DNA from: Reclinomonas americana ATCC 50394
Lineage: Eukaryota; Jakobida; Jakobea; Jakobida
Reading direction: 5' to 3'
DNA: 48,197 nucleotides
Assembly: GCA_048213135.1 (NCBI GenBank)
Contig: PS015381.1
Span: 4,229 to 52,425 of the forward strand
In this document: positions 10,524 through 21,225 of the stretch, one piece after another
Position numbering within the stretch: the stretch's first letter is position 1
Layout: every line of letters starts with the position of its first letter
Made by a program: the position numbers and the translations under genes
Notes under the pieces: model-generated
Database searches by the model: none
Seen by the model: only the letters and a program-made list of their open reading frames with translations
Told to the model about the DNA's origin: nothing

Positions 10524-11181
10524 ATGTCCAACGCTGCCACCGGTGTCTCTCTTCGTGGGTACTTTGTTGCTGCTGCAGGCAACGTGGAGGCCATGAAGGT
10601 GTGTGCAGTCGTGCGTGTGTCAGGGTGCACGGAATAATTACATCACAAACTTGTGCTTTGCACTTGCAGGCACTTGCCGACGAGGCTGTGAGCATCGTGC
10701 GTGCTGTTGGTGCGGAGAGTGGCTGCCGCAAGTTCGGCTAGTTGCGTTTTTTGTGTGAAGGAATCAACGCGCGCGTGCTCACCCGTCAACTCACACTCCC
10801 TTGTCTCTTGCAACACGTAGTTCCATGTCTCCGGGTGCGCTGGGGAGCGTCACGTTTACTTTCATCGGTTCGCCTCTCTTGTCGTTGAGCGCACAACAGC
10901 GCCCTGTGTTGCTCATTGTACACTGTGGCAGACGAGCATGACAGTGCGGAATCAGTGTTGGCGCACTTGGCGCGCGTGCACGGACCACTGAGTGGCACCG
11001 TCAATGTGTCAGCCTTGACGCGTTTCGAGGTGAGCAAAACAGCATGATGCTCTGCGCTGCGGCTGGCCATGGTGCTGACCTGCGAGCGCAGGTCATTGGC
11101 CCGAAGGCCGAACTGGACAAGCTGCGCGCGGCCCCGGAGGTTCTCGCGCTGCAGCCGGTCTTCTTTGAGCTGCAGGAGTGA
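10524..11181 (+). CDS. ABM-like dimeric alpha/beta-barrel protein, tandem copy 1
   Basis: Five exons: 10524-10598, 10670-10740, 10821-10867, 10932-11029, 11092-11181 (381 nt, 126 residues; phases 0, 2, 1, 0). The protein begins MSNAATGVSLRGYFVAAAG and ends in LALQPVFFELQE. The pattern is beta strand (LRGYFVA), helix (NVEAMKALADEAVSIVRA), GC-RKFGYS turn and strand, strand (SVTFTFID), EH..AESVLAH helix, final strand (VFFELQE). This matches the antibiotic-biosynthesis-monooxygenase (ABM) dimeric ferredoxin-like fold, in which the 'G[CS]..[YF]..' and 'E.H..SP..H' regions are typical. ABM members range from monooxygenases to heme-degrading and non-catalytic proteins, so no substrate is proposed. 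Exon 2 ends in the codon fragment TA before a GTTGCG donor, which mimics a TAG stop if the intron is missed. Confidence 0.8.
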
Positions 11182-11478
11182 GAGCACGCTGCGTGAGTGC
11201 CACGGCGCAGCGCAGCGGACGCCGATATTGTTTAGCATGCGCGCGCGCTCTGCGCATCTAGATCTGCAGTACGAGTGAAGCTGCTGTCGGTGGCGATGCT
11301 CCCACGTGCGCAACAGAGTGCTTCGGAAAAACGCCAACCCCTTCCTGCCATTCGGCTCTGCTACTGCCTGCACATGTCGCACCCGCGCTGTGCCATCGTC
11401 CGCAGCGCTTCACTGCCTCGTCGACGTTATTACCCCGTCCCACACTTGTTTTTTCGCCGCTATCGCCGAGCACATACC

Positions 11479-12154
11479 ATGTCCAACGCTGCCACCGGTG
11501 TCTCTCTTCGCGCGTACTTTGTTGCAGCTGCAAACAATGTGGAGGCCCTGAAGGTGCGCAGCAGTCGAGTGTGCGAGAGAGAGAGACACACACAGGGAAT
11601 AATGCATCGATTTCTCCTTTCCACATACAGGCACTTGCCGACGAGGGTGTGAGCATTGTGCGCGCTGCGGGTGCAGAGAGCGGCTGCCGCAGATTCGGCT
11701 AGTTGCGTGTGAATGCACAGAGTCGTCGTCATTCACAAGAAGCCAGTGCGCGCGCTCACTCTGTGTTCACAGCTCCATTTCCCCGGGTGCGCTGGGAAGT
11801 GCCACCCTTGCGTTCATTGGTTCGCCTCTCTCTCTCTCTCTCTCGTCGCTGAGCATGCAACCAACGTAGCTGCTCAATGTTGTGACTTGTGTGTGTTTGC
11901 AGACGACCATGATAATGCCGAATCGGTGGTGGCGAACTTGCAGCGTTTGCGCGGACCGCTGAGTGGCAGTGTCAATGTGACTGCCGTGACGCGTTTCGAG
12001 GTGAGCAAGCTGGTTCAGTGCATTCGTTTTCCCTGCATCTCTGACCTCTCCGTGCATGTCACAGGTCATTGGCCCGAAGGCCGAGCTGGATAAGCTTCGC
12101 GAGGCCCCGGAGGTGCTCATGCTGCAACCGGTCTTCTTTGAGCTGCAGGAGTGA
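11479..12154 (+). CDS. ABM-like dimeric alpha/beta-barrel protein, tandem copy 2
   Basis: Exons 11479-11553, 11631-11701, 11773-11819, 11903-12000, 12065-12154. All five exon lengths (75, 71, 47, 98, 90) equal those of copy 1, as do the phases and donor types (GTTGCG after exon 2, GTTCGC after exon 3). The protein starts MSNAATGVSLRAYFVAAANN and ends LMLQPVFFELQE; differences from copy 1 are mostly conservative (for example DDHDNAESVVANL for DEHDSAESVLAHL). It is a recent tandem duplicate that has kept its reading frame, hence probably functional. No signal peptide or targeting motif is visible, so a cytosolic location is likely. Confidence 0.8.
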
Positions 12155-12627
12155 GAGCATGTCGACATGGTCAGAGAGTCTTGCTACGGACGCCGTTTTG
12201 GATCATCGTCCGTGGCCAGTGAATAGAGTGTCACCAGATATTTGCATGGCAGCGCGCAGCGGAGCGGAGGTGGTAGTATGATGAATTCGGATCTGCTTGC
12301 ACGCCGCACCACATGGCGCAAACATGCAATATGCAAGGCCTCCAGCAACCACCGCCTCCACAGCAACCCGGACAGGTGACTACGTCGGCGTGTACTTCTG
12401 TGTGGGAGAAGCGGGAGACTCGCGACGGCGGGGTGTATCATGGTGAGTTGCGTTCTGCGGCAGCTTCTGCAACATGCCCTTTTTTTCACACACAGGCTGC
12501 TCCCTGTCGCCACGCGGCTCTGGTCGTCGTCCACCCGAGCGGCAGCTGCCTCGACGCTCAGGCACAGCGTTTCGGGACCGGAGTTACCCATCAATTTAAT
12601 TTGCGTCCGCCACGCACACACACGACC
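12155..12627. other. Spacer between ABM-like copies 2 and 3
   Basis: 473 bp, compared with 297 bp between copies 1 and 2. A plus-strand frame from 12313 (MAQTCNMQGLQQPPPPQQP) runs in frame into MSNAPTGV of the next copy. I regard that as chance because the other copies start at MSNA, but an alternative longer N-terminus cannot be excluded. Confidence 0.4.
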
Positions 12628-14052
12628 ATGTCCAACGCTCCCACCGGTGTCNNNNNNNNNNNNNNNNNNNNNNNNNNNNNNNNNNNNNNNNNNNNNNNNN
12701 NNNNNNNNNNNNNNNNNNNNNNNNNNNNNNNNNNNNNNNNNNNNNNNNNNNNNNNNNNNNNNNNNNNNNNNNNNNNNNNNNNNNNNNNNNNNNNNNNNNN
12801 NNNNNNNNNNNNNNNNNNNNNNNNNNNNNNNNNNNNNNNNNNNNNNNNNNNNNNNNNNNNNNNNNNNNNNNNNNNNNNNNNNNNNNNNNNNNNNNNNNNN
12901 NNNNNNNNNNNNNNNNNNNNNNNNNNNNNNNNNNNNNNNNNNNNNNNNNNNNNNNNNNNNNNNNNNNNNNNNNNNNNNNNNNNNNNNNNNNNNNNNNNNN
13001 NNNNNNNNNNNNNNNNNNNNNNNNNNNNNNNNNNNNNNNNNNNNNNNNNNNNNNNNNNNNNNNNNNNNNNNNNNNNNNNNNNNNNNNNNNNNNNNNNNNN
13101 NNNNNNNNNNNNNNNNNNNNNNNNNNNNNNNNNNNNNNNNNNNNNNNNNNNNNNNNNNNNNNNNNNNNNNNNNNNNNNNNNNNNNNNNNNNNNNNNNNNN
13201 NNNNNNNNNNNNNNNNNNNNNNNNNNNNNNNNNNNNNNNNNNNNNNNNNNNNNNNNNNNNNNNNNNNNNNNNNNNNNNNNNNNNNNNNNNNNNNNNNNNN
13301 NNNNNNNNNNNNNNNNNNNNNNNNNNNNNNNNNNNNNNNNNNNNNNNNNNNNNNNNNNTTCATTCGCGGATACTTTGCCGCTGGAGGCAGCAACGTGGAG
13401 GCCTTCAAGGTGTGCGCGCGAACAGAGCGCGCGGAAAAACCACTCAACATTGTCTGTCATCTCGCATATATCTAACGAACGATTATACTAAACTTGGCAG
13501 GCACTTTCTGATGAGGCTGTGAGCATTACGCGCGCTGCTGGTCCGGAGAGCGGCGTCCGCAAGTTTGGATAGTTGCGTGTACACAACACTGTGAGGAATT
13601 GATGACATCATTGACATTCATCAATCCGCTCTCTCTCTCTCTCTCGCTTCTCCTCTCACGCATTGCTTTCTGAATCACTCGCAGCTCCACCAGCACGGGT
13701 TCGCTGGGGTGCACTCAGTTCGCGTTCGTCGGTTCGTCTCTCTCTCTCTCATACAGTATCTCTTGCTCTGCTGATCTTGTTTGCTGCACTGCAGAGGAGC
13801 ACGAAAATGCCGAGTCTGTGCTGGCGCACTTGGTGCGAGTGCATGCGCCGCTGAGTGGCTCCATCCATGTGGCCGTCATGACGCGTTGCGATGTGAGCCA
13901 CGCTGTGCTATTCTTTTACCAGTTGACTTGTAGTCGTTGCGCACGCTGACCTCCAAGTACAGATCATTGGCTCCAAGGCGGACCTCGACAAGCTCCGCGC
14001 GGCCCCGGAGGTTCTCCCTCTGCAGGCGACGTTCTATGAGCTGCAGGAGTGA
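12628..14052 (+). CDS. ABM-like dimeric alpha/beta-barrel protein, tandem copy 3 (and possibly 4), interrupted by a gap
   Basis: Exon 1 starts at 12628 (MSNAPTGV) and is cut by 707 N (12652-13358). After the gap the same exon position resumes as FIRGYFAAGGSNVEAFK (13359-13409), then exons 13501-13571, 13685-13731, 13795-13892 and 13963-14052 follow, with lengths 71, 47, 98, 90 exactly as in copies 1 and 2. It ends LPLQATFYELQE. The two sides of the gap join in perfect register (GV then FIRGYF, against GVSLRGYF in copy 1). Either the gap is spurious and this is one gene, or the gap hides a whole extra repeat unit and two genes exist. This copy is the most diverged (YSTSTGSLGCTQFAFVE), with the substitution FE to CD before intron 4. 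Confidence 0.72.
12652..13358. other. Assembly gap (707 N) inside exon 1 of an ABM-like gene
   Basis: Both flanks belong to the same exon position of the tandem family, so this is probably a repeat-collapse or repeat-bridging gap. Confidence 0.95.
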
Positions 14053-14395
14053 TTCAGAGCAGCAATTGTGGCGCCGTCCACTGCATTGTTGCAGTCACTT
14101 CCAATGAACACATATGCAGTGGTGCCTCTTGCCAGAATGTTGCATACAAAGTGGTGGGGAAGGCCACAATAACGTTGCATGCGCAGTGACAACTGTGTCT
14201 CTTAGCAATTTCGTTTGTCCTCGAGTGATTGTTGTTTTCGTTGTGAGTGTGTTTCGCTGCGAGCAGACTGTGTGTGAGGTGAGTTCTCATTCAAGCGCTA
14301 CACTGAGAGCATCGCCTTGCTGCATGCCTCCCTCACGAACTCATTGTTATTTCTCCGACCTGTGTCTCTCTCTTTCTCTCTCTCTGTGAAGAAGA
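14053..14395. other. Intergenic spacer
   Basis: No exon recognised. Contains the 3' end of the ABM array and the presumed promoter of the aldolase-family gene, with a CT-rich tract just before its start (14368-14386). Confidence 0.5.
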
Positions 14396-14565
14396 ATGTC
14401 GCTGTCGAGTGTGTGCGTGCGTGTGCAAACTCAAGGTGGCGATCGCAAGAGCATTGTCACCGTCNNNNNNNNNNNNNNNNNNNNNNNNNNNNNNNNNNNN
14501 NNNNNNNNNNNNNNNNNNNNNNNNNNNNNNNNNNNNNNNNNNNNNNNNNNNNNNNNNNNNNNAGC

Positions 14566-14643
<78 letters not shown>

Positions 14644-16177
14644 TACATACATACATACATACATACATACACACGCACACATGTGAGAGAGAGAGCAGTG
14701 TGATCCGTTTCTTTGCATGATCACATCTTTGCTCTTGCACTCTCTGTGCCCTCGCCTTCTCACTCGCTCGTTCCTCTCTTGTGCTCTTCTCCCCATCGCC
14801 CTCTCTTCTTCTCACTCACTGCAGTTACGTGCTGCGCCACTTCTGTTCTCTCTGTGATCTCCTCTCCTCTTTCGTTGCTCTCTTCCCTTCTCACTCGCTC
14901 GTCCTCACCCTTGCTCTCCCTCGTCGTGCTCTCCTTCTCTCACTCATTCCCCTCTTCCCTTCTCTCTGTCTCCCTCCCATTGCCCTCTCCTCTTCTCGCC
15001 ACTCGCTTTTTTTCGCGTGCTGTGCCCCCCATCACCCACCTTGCAGTCAGTTCTGGTCGCACTCAGTGGCCTTCTCGTTCTCTCCCGCTCGTCCTCACCC
15101 TCGTTCTCCCCCGATGCCCTCTCCTCCTCTCACTCCTTCCCCTCTCCTCCAACGCACTCGCTCCTTCCACTCTCGATGCACCCCTTCTCACTCCCAGTTG
15201 CTGTCACTTGCATTCAGTCTCCTACTTTCATTCATTCCCCCTTTCCCTTTACACTCACTCGTCGTTCCTCACCCTTATCCTCCCTCCTCTTCTCACTCCC
15301 CTTCTTCTCCATTGCCTTCTCCTATTCTCCCCCAGTTCCCTGCACACTGGCAACTGCCGACGGCGGCTTTGAGGTGCACGCCGACGAGCGTGTGCACGAT
15401 GTGGCCAGTGTGCTGACCAGTGGAGAAGGCGTGGTGCTGCGTGTGTGTGCTGCGCAACTCGCGGCCATCGGTGCGCGTGTGCCTGTGTGTGAGAGAGAGC
15501 TGTCTCCTCTCCGCTCACGTTGTTTTTTCCTTCCTGTCAAGAACCCGTGTTCCGTGTTCCGACTCTGCGTGGCGTCGAGTCACCAGAGGTCATCAGTGAG
15601 GAGGAGTGGGCGGTGCGCGTGGATCTGGCCGCGGTGTATCGCCTGATTGCGAAGCTTGGATGGTTTGCGCGAGTGATGACACCTTGTGCATCATTGTTTC
15701 TCTCTTTAAAGACTTCAAGCCAGGGATGACTTGATTTACGGGCATGCCACAGCACGAGTGCCGGGTCATGAAGAGCACTTCCTCATCAACCCGTTTGGCA
15801 TGCACTTTTCCGAGGTATGTTTGTGCTCACCATCTTGTCTATTCTATTTCTCGCTCTCGTATGGTGTTGCTTTCTCTCGTCTCTCTTTCTCTCTCGTCGT
15901 CGCATGCCAATCAACCTCTGCCTCTCTCTTCTCATCTTCTTCTCATCTCTCAGTTTCTCTCACCTTCCCGTCAATTCCCTCCCCCTCCATGTCTTCTGTC
16001 TTTCACTTTCTTTCGTATGTTGCTTCTCGTGCCCGTATCTCAGTGTTTCCTCTCACTTTTCACTCGGTGCACAATCGCTCCCACGCTCGTCTCTCGCGTC
16101 CATCTCTTGCCTCCCGCCCCTTTCGTTCTCGTGTATTGCAGCTCTTGTTATTCTCTCTCTCTCTCTCTCTCTCTCTG

Positions 16178-16238
<61 letters not shown>

Positions 16239-17044
16239 GTCTGTCTGTCTGCCTGCCTGTGCTCTCATCCCTCACTCCCTTTCACTCCGTCTCTTCCTCT
16301 CCTTCGTTCTCGTATTATCTTTCGTCTGTTCCCTCTTCCCCCTCTCGATATATTGTCTTCAAGACAGCTGTTGCTTGTTTGTTGGTGAATGAATTTGTTG
16401 TTGTCTTCTTCTCCATTCCCTCTCTTCCTTTCCCTCTCATTCTCACCTCCCTTCCCCCTCGCAAGATCACCGCCTCCAGCCTGGTCAAAATCGACATCCA
16501 CGGCGACATTGTGCACCCGGGCAACTCGCGCTTCGGCATCAACCGCGCCGGCTTTGTGCTGCACTCGGCGGTGCATGCGTCGCGCGAGGAACTGCGCTGC
16601 GTGATTCACACGCACTACCTGCCGGCGGCCGCCGTGGCCTGCTCGGAGCGTGGATTCGTGCCGACGCTGTCGCAGACGAGCATGTCGATCGGGCACGTGG
16701 CCACTCACGAGTACGAGGGCGTGGCGGTGGACGAGAGCGAGCGAGAGCGCTTGGTAGCCGATTTCGGCGACCAGTCCACCACGTGCATGATTCTCAAGAA
16801 TCACGGCATTCTGGCGTGCGGTCGAACCGTGGCCGAGGCGTACTACAAGCTTCACTTTTTCCACGAGGCGTGCCGCATTCAGGTCACCATGGCCGGTCTC
16901 GGTGCCCCACATCCACCCGCCGAGGGCGTGATGGAAAAGGTGATTCACGTCTCCAACACCTTCAATGCGGAGGGTGTGGGAGTGAAAGAGCTGGCGGCCA
17001 TGAAGCGAGTACTGGCCAAGGAGAGCACCGAGTGGATGTTGTGA
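14396..17044 (+). CDS. Class II aldolase/adducin-family protein with an N-terminal extension
   Basis: Class II aldolase/adducin proteins are zinc-dependent aldolases or epimerases, or non-catalytic adducin heads. Exons: 14396-14464 (MSLSSVCVRVQTQGGDRKS, cut by a gap), 15336-15470, 15542-15662, 15724-15814, 16466-17044. Phases close from 15336 onward. Family hallmarks in order: WAVRVDLAAVYRLIAKLGW, DDLIYGHATARVPG, EEHFLINPFGMHFSEITASS, VHASREELRCVIHTHYLPAA with the His-x-His zinc-ligand motif, LKNHGILACGRTVAEAYYKL. The family head is essentially complete. The N-terminal 45 residues encoded at 15336-15470 (ADGGFEVHADERVHDVASVL) plus the start exon do not belong to the aldolase fold; the start exon has a short beta-hairpin-like pattern, but I cannot name the domain. 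The protein ends AKESTEWML. Confidence 0.86.
14465..14562. other. Assembly gap (98 N)
   Basis: Immediately precedes a long CA repeat in the first intron of the aldolase-family gene; the first exon's donor is hidden in it. Confidence 0.99.
14568..14671. repeat. (CA)n followed by (CATA)n microsatellite
   Basis: About 35 CA units, then about eight CATA units from 14638. Intronic in the aldolase-family gene. Confidence 0.97.
16152..16260 (+). repeat. (CT)n then (CTGT)n microsatellite
   Basis: Pure CT at 16152-16176, followed by about 20 CTGT tetranucleotides (one CTCT interruption near 16233), inside the 651-bp intron 15815-16465 of the aldolase-family gene. Confidence 0.96.
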
Positions 17045-17731
17045 GGTGGGGAATGAAGGGCTGCACGCGAGGAGGACAAGGGTTGCACAGAAGGAGAGTC
17101 TAAACTGCTCGGAGAGGGAGTCTGTAGATTCGTATAACAAGGTGACGACACACGGGCGCCAAAAAAAAAACGAGTAGACACAACAAAGGCGCGGAAAGAG
17201 TGAAATAATGGCAATTAGAAATCATGACACGGATTCTCTCACCACAGCGGTGCTATGGGTATTAAGTTCAAGCCCACGACAAGGATTGTGCAGAGCAACA
17301 CTGTCCTGCTCTTCGCGCCATCACGACAACACACTCAGTCTTGTCTGTTTGTCTGTTTGTCTGTGTGTATGTATGTATGTACGCGTGTGTGTCTTTCTCT
17401 CGCTGTCGTTCTCTGTGACTGGCTGTCACTCTCGCAGTCTGTCTGCCAGACTGTCTGTTGTGCGTATGTGTTCTTTCTCCTTTTCTTTTCCATTCTCTCT
17501 TCCCTTCTCTCGTCTCCCCCATTGCCATCCTGTGATCCCCCATCGCATCATCGCAGCGTAGGCATACATCCTGCTCTGTATTGGCAACTAGCTCACGCAG
17601 AAACCTGCTTCAGGACAACCTTCTCTTGTACATGCACTACAGAAAGTAAGGACACAAGGGAAAATGGAATGGATACATGGATTGGGTGTGGTGGGGGGAG
17701 GTGGCTGGCGCGAGGCAGCAGTCGATGCAGT

Positions 17732-18077
17732 CAGTCGTTCAGAGACCTGTGCCGAGGATGCGGTTGGTGAGACAGCCGACGTGGAGAGAGAGATACAGAT
17801 TCCAAATAGGGTACGAAACGCTCTGGCGCTGGCGATTCGTCGGCCTCAACCTCGTCTGGTCGCTCCCTCACATGCTCCTCCACATCACGCGGTGACGGCT
17901 GAACACATACACGCACATCGTCGTCAGGTGGTGATGGATGACACAGATGCACAGCGCTGCGACGAAACCTGTGGCGAGGCAGATGGGGAAGCGGAGGGTG
18001 ACACACGTTCGAAAGCCGATGGGCGCGCTGCAATGTCCCTCGGGTCCTGCTTTCAGTGGGCATGTTGGGTCAGCGCG
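17732..18077 (-). other. Possible 3' exon(s) of a minus-strand gene interrupted by the gap
   Basis: On the minus strand one frame gives a hydrophobic stretch flanked by Cys (FPICLATGFVAALCICVIHH), a candidate membrane segment. After a plausible CGCCACAG acceptor another frame gives a hydrophilic, acidic tail (DVEEHVRERPDEVEADESPA) that stops at 17731. The two cannot be joined confidently, and the upstream part is in the 744-base gap. An alternative is non-coding sequence. The plus strand also has an open frame here (from 17664), which looks like its antisense shadow. Confidence 0.25.
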
Positions 18078-18821
18078 NNNNNNNNNNNNNNNNNNNNNNN
18101 NNNNNNNNNNNNNNNNNNNNNNNNNNNNNNNNNNNNNNNNNNNNNNNNNNNNNNNNNNNNNNNNNNNNNNNNNNNNNNNNNNNNNNNNNNNNNNNNNNNN
18201 NNNNNNNNNNNNNNNNNNNNNNNNNNNNNNNNNNNNNNNNNNNNNNNNNNNNNNNNNNNNNNNNNNNNNNNNNNNNNNNNNNNNNNNNNNNNNNNNNNNN
18301 NNNNNNNNNNNNNNNNNNNNNNNNNNNNNNNNNNNNNNNNNNNNNNNNNNNNNNNNNNNNNNNNNNNNNNNNNNNNNNNNNNNNNNNNNNNNNNNNNNNN
18401 NNNNNNNNNNNNNNNNNNNNNNNNNNNNNNNNNNNNNNNNNNNNNNNNNNNNNNNNNNNNNNNNNNNNNNNNNNNNNNNNNNNNNNNNNNNNNNNNNNNN
18501 NNNNNNNNNNNNNNNNNNNNNNNNNNNNNNNNNNNNNNNNNNNNNNNNNNNNNNNNNNNNNNNNNNNNNNNNNNNNNNNNNNNNNNNNNNNNNNNNNNNN
18601 NNNNNNNNNNNNNNNNNNNNNNNNNNNNNNNNNNNNNNNNNNNNNNNNNNNNNNNNNNNNNNNNNNNNNNNNNNNNNNNNNNNNNNNNNNNNNNNNNNNN
18701 NNNNNNNNNNNNNNNNNNNNNNNNNNNNNNNNNNNNNNNNNNNNNNNNNNNNNNNNNNNNNNNNNNNNNNNNNNNNNNNNNNNNNNNNNNNNNNNNNNNN
18801 NNNNNNNNNNNNNNNNNNNNN
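18078..18821. other. Assembly gap (744 N)
   Basis: Run of N followed shortly by a long CT repeat. Confidence 0.99.
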
Positions 18822-18837
18822 CTCGCTCGTACACTTC

Positions 18838-18838
18838 T

Positions 18839-18890
<52 letters not shown>

Positions 18891-18904
18891 TCTCCCTCTC
18901 TCTC
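18838..18904 (+). repeat. (CT)n microsatellite
   Basis: About 33 CT units with a few single-base interruptions. Confidence 0.97.
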
Positions 18905-19325
18905 GTCCATCGACTGTCAAATCTTTCCTATAGCACGCGCGTCACGATGCACTCTCTGCTCACTGACTCATTCTCGCGCGTGCACCCTTTGCAGTCTCAC
19001 TGCTACGCAGGTCTCTGCAGAGGCGCTCTTTTGTCTCTCTCTCCAAACTCCGTTTATGACTGATTCTGTCTGTGTGCACACACCCTCTGCTCCCTGTGAT
19101 CTGCGCAGAGGAGGAGAAGGAGGAGGAGTAGGCAAGGAAGAAGAAGAAGAAGAAGGAGAAAGGAAGCACAACAACAACAGCAACAAGAAGACGGAAAGTC
19201 ACATTGTCGACACACGAACAACACACTCTCTCTCTCTCTCTCTTTCTTGCTCTATGCGTGCTCACTCTCTGTTCTCCTCCTCCCTGCTTTCCCTTGCCTT
19301 TCCCCCTCGCCCCTTCCCCTTGCCG

Positions 19326-19620
19326 NNNNNNNNNNNNNNNNNNNNNNNNNNNNNNNNNNNNNNNNNNNNNNNNNNNNNNNNNNNNNNNNNNNNNNNNNNN
19401 NNNNNNNNNNNNNNNNNNNNNNNNNNNNNNNNNNNNNNNNNNNNNNNNNNNNNNNNNNNNNNNNNNNNNNNNNNNNNNNNNNNNNNNNNNNNNNNNNNNN
19501 NNNNNNNNNNNNNNNNNNNNNNNNNNNNNNNNNNNNNNNNNNNNNNNNNNNNNNNNNNNNNNNNNNNNNNNNNNNNNNNNNNNNNNNNNNNNNNNNNNNN
19601 NNNNNNNNNNNNNNNNNNNN
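19326..19620. other. Assembly gap (295 N)
   Basis: Run of N flanked on the right by CA and GA repeats. Confidence 0.99.
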
Positions 19621-19641
19621 ACACACACACACTCACACACG

Positions 19642-19678
<37 letters not shown>
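19621..19678. repeat. (CA)n and (GA)n microsatellites
   Basis: CA units at 19621-19640, then GA units at 19648-19677. Further short CA and CT runs occur at 19905-20035. Confidence 0.95.
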
Positions 19679-20329
19679 CAACAAGATAGTACGTGCGAGT
19701 GCGTGCGTGTCTGAGTGATTGAGAACGAAATGCTGCTCGTCAATAGAGAAGGTGATCTGTGTAAAAGAGAGGTGTGCACAGACACACTCAGAGGCTGCTG
19801 AAAAGCAAGAGACAAGCGACTCTGTGTGCTCTGGTGTGTCTGAGTGTTGAGAACGAATGAGTTAAATGAATGATGACTGAGGCTGGGTGAGCGATAACAA
19901 GAGAGAGGCACACACACACAGACACACACAGACACAACGCACAGAGAGAGACAAGCGACGATGACGAACAACATGGCGCGCAAAACACACACTCTCTCTC
20001 TCTGTCTCGCTCTCTCTCTCACTCACACACACCGCCTCTCTGACGAACAGCACACATTATCATCTCTCTCATCTCTCTGTGCGAGCACACAGGCACCAAA
20101 AAAAGATCTTCGCAGAGCCCTCTTTTTTCGTGTCCGAGTGTGTGTACGTTCAATGATGCGCGCTTGTGTGTAGCACGAGAGAAAGAAGAATAAGAAGATA
20201 GACAAAGGTTAACACACCGATGCGCCGCCCTTCTCGCTCATGATTCGCAAATGTTGTGTGTCGACGTTAAGGTCCAGTCCCACAGGACCGTTGTTGTTGA
20301 GGCCGGCCGGTGAAGAGACGGAGAGACCG

Positions 20330-21225
20330 CCTGTGTGGCATGCACTCGGGATGCACGCTCTTCATACGCACCGCGAGATCCGGCATGCATGCGCTGTATT
20401 TCATGGGGAGACAAGAAAGCTCGCGACGACCCACATGCACCGCTGCGTATGTTGATACACTCGGTGTATTCGTGCGCCCAGCTCATCCATGGCCATCGCC
20501 ACCGCGGACACCTCTGCGCGCCCGCCCGTAAACGGTGGTGGTAGCGGCAGTGTCGATGACGACGGCGGCGGGAGTGCTGGCATGCATATGGGCGGAAAAG
20601 AGATGGCTGCTCGGTGGTGCGACGGCTTCGCTGGCGTCCTCCGTGAACGGGAGCACGCGACGTGCCGCTGAACGTGAGACTTCTCATGCTCGAAGCACGA
20701 CGCGATCCCCGATGTCGTGCAGCGTCCACCTCGGCCTCGCTTGCACGCGCAGGCGGTGACTGTAGCGGTGGCAGCGGTGGCAACGGAGGAAGCAGCGCAG
20801 CAGCAGCAGCAGCAGCAGCAGCAGGCTTCGCCGGCGACTGCATCATCGTCACCTCCACTCGTCGCATGATCGTCCTCGTCATAGAACTGATCACGATCGC
20901 GCACTCCCACATAGGCCGCCGCCACATACCCACTGGCATCGTCCTCCACACGAGGCACCTCTTCCTCCCGTCGCTTCCTCTACCACCATCACCTGCATCC
21001 TCTCTTTGCTGCTCATCACTACATTCACGCACGATGGCTGCGTCAGAACGCGATCGCGATCCAGAGCCGATACCGTCACGGCGATCGAATTCTTCCGCAT
21101 CGGCGATGAGACACACACATCATCCCATCCAGTCATTCAATACTCCACACTAGTACTCTCCTTTGCGAGTCTCTGCCTTCTCCTCGTGTTGCGACAGCAG
21201 TAGAGCATTGTTTTCGAGGCATGGT
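20330..21225 (-). pseudogene. Decayed partial duplicate of CDT1 (N-terminal disordered region to start of CDT1 domain)
   Basis: This stretch is colinear with 24470-25695 of the intact CDT1 gene on the same strand. A 50-base block is identical (20498-20547 = 24763-24812), and more matches follow: GAGCACGCGACGTGCCGC, the ARASEAEVDAARHRGSRRAS coding segment, PRVEDDASGYVAAA-VGVRDR, and NALLLSQ...EAGTRKG-like sequence (here NALLLSQHEEKAETRKG, near 21180). It is broken. Two bases are missing near 20858 relative to 25206, which shifts frame between the acidic segment and the MQSPAKP segment. A segment of about 60 bases (24945-25010) is absent. The part corresponding to the CDT1 domain is rearranged and frameshifted. 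The folded core and C-terminus of CDT1 are missing. It lies 1.7 kb beyond the 3' end of intact CDT1, with the carbonic anhydrase gene between them. Confidence 0.82.

Larger units (their letters stand above)
17045..20329. other. Gene-poor repeat- and gap-rich interval
   Basis: Contains microsatellites, two N runs (18078-18821, 19326-19620) and scattered GTCT/GTAT tracts at 17340-17390. Apart from the doubtful minus-strand exon noted separately, I see no coding sequence that resembles a protein family; long frames across this interval consist of repeats and N. Confidence 0.55.

Noticed and set aside
17664-19718. A 684-codon plus-strand frame
   Set aside because: It crosses two N runs and CT/GA repeats, and has no family resemblance in its readable parts.
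20238-21116. A 292-codon minus-strand frame as a real gene
   Set aside because: It is an out-of-frame reading through the decayed CDT1 copy: only a middle stretch (MQSPAKP to RHRGSRRASS) is in the CDT1 frame.
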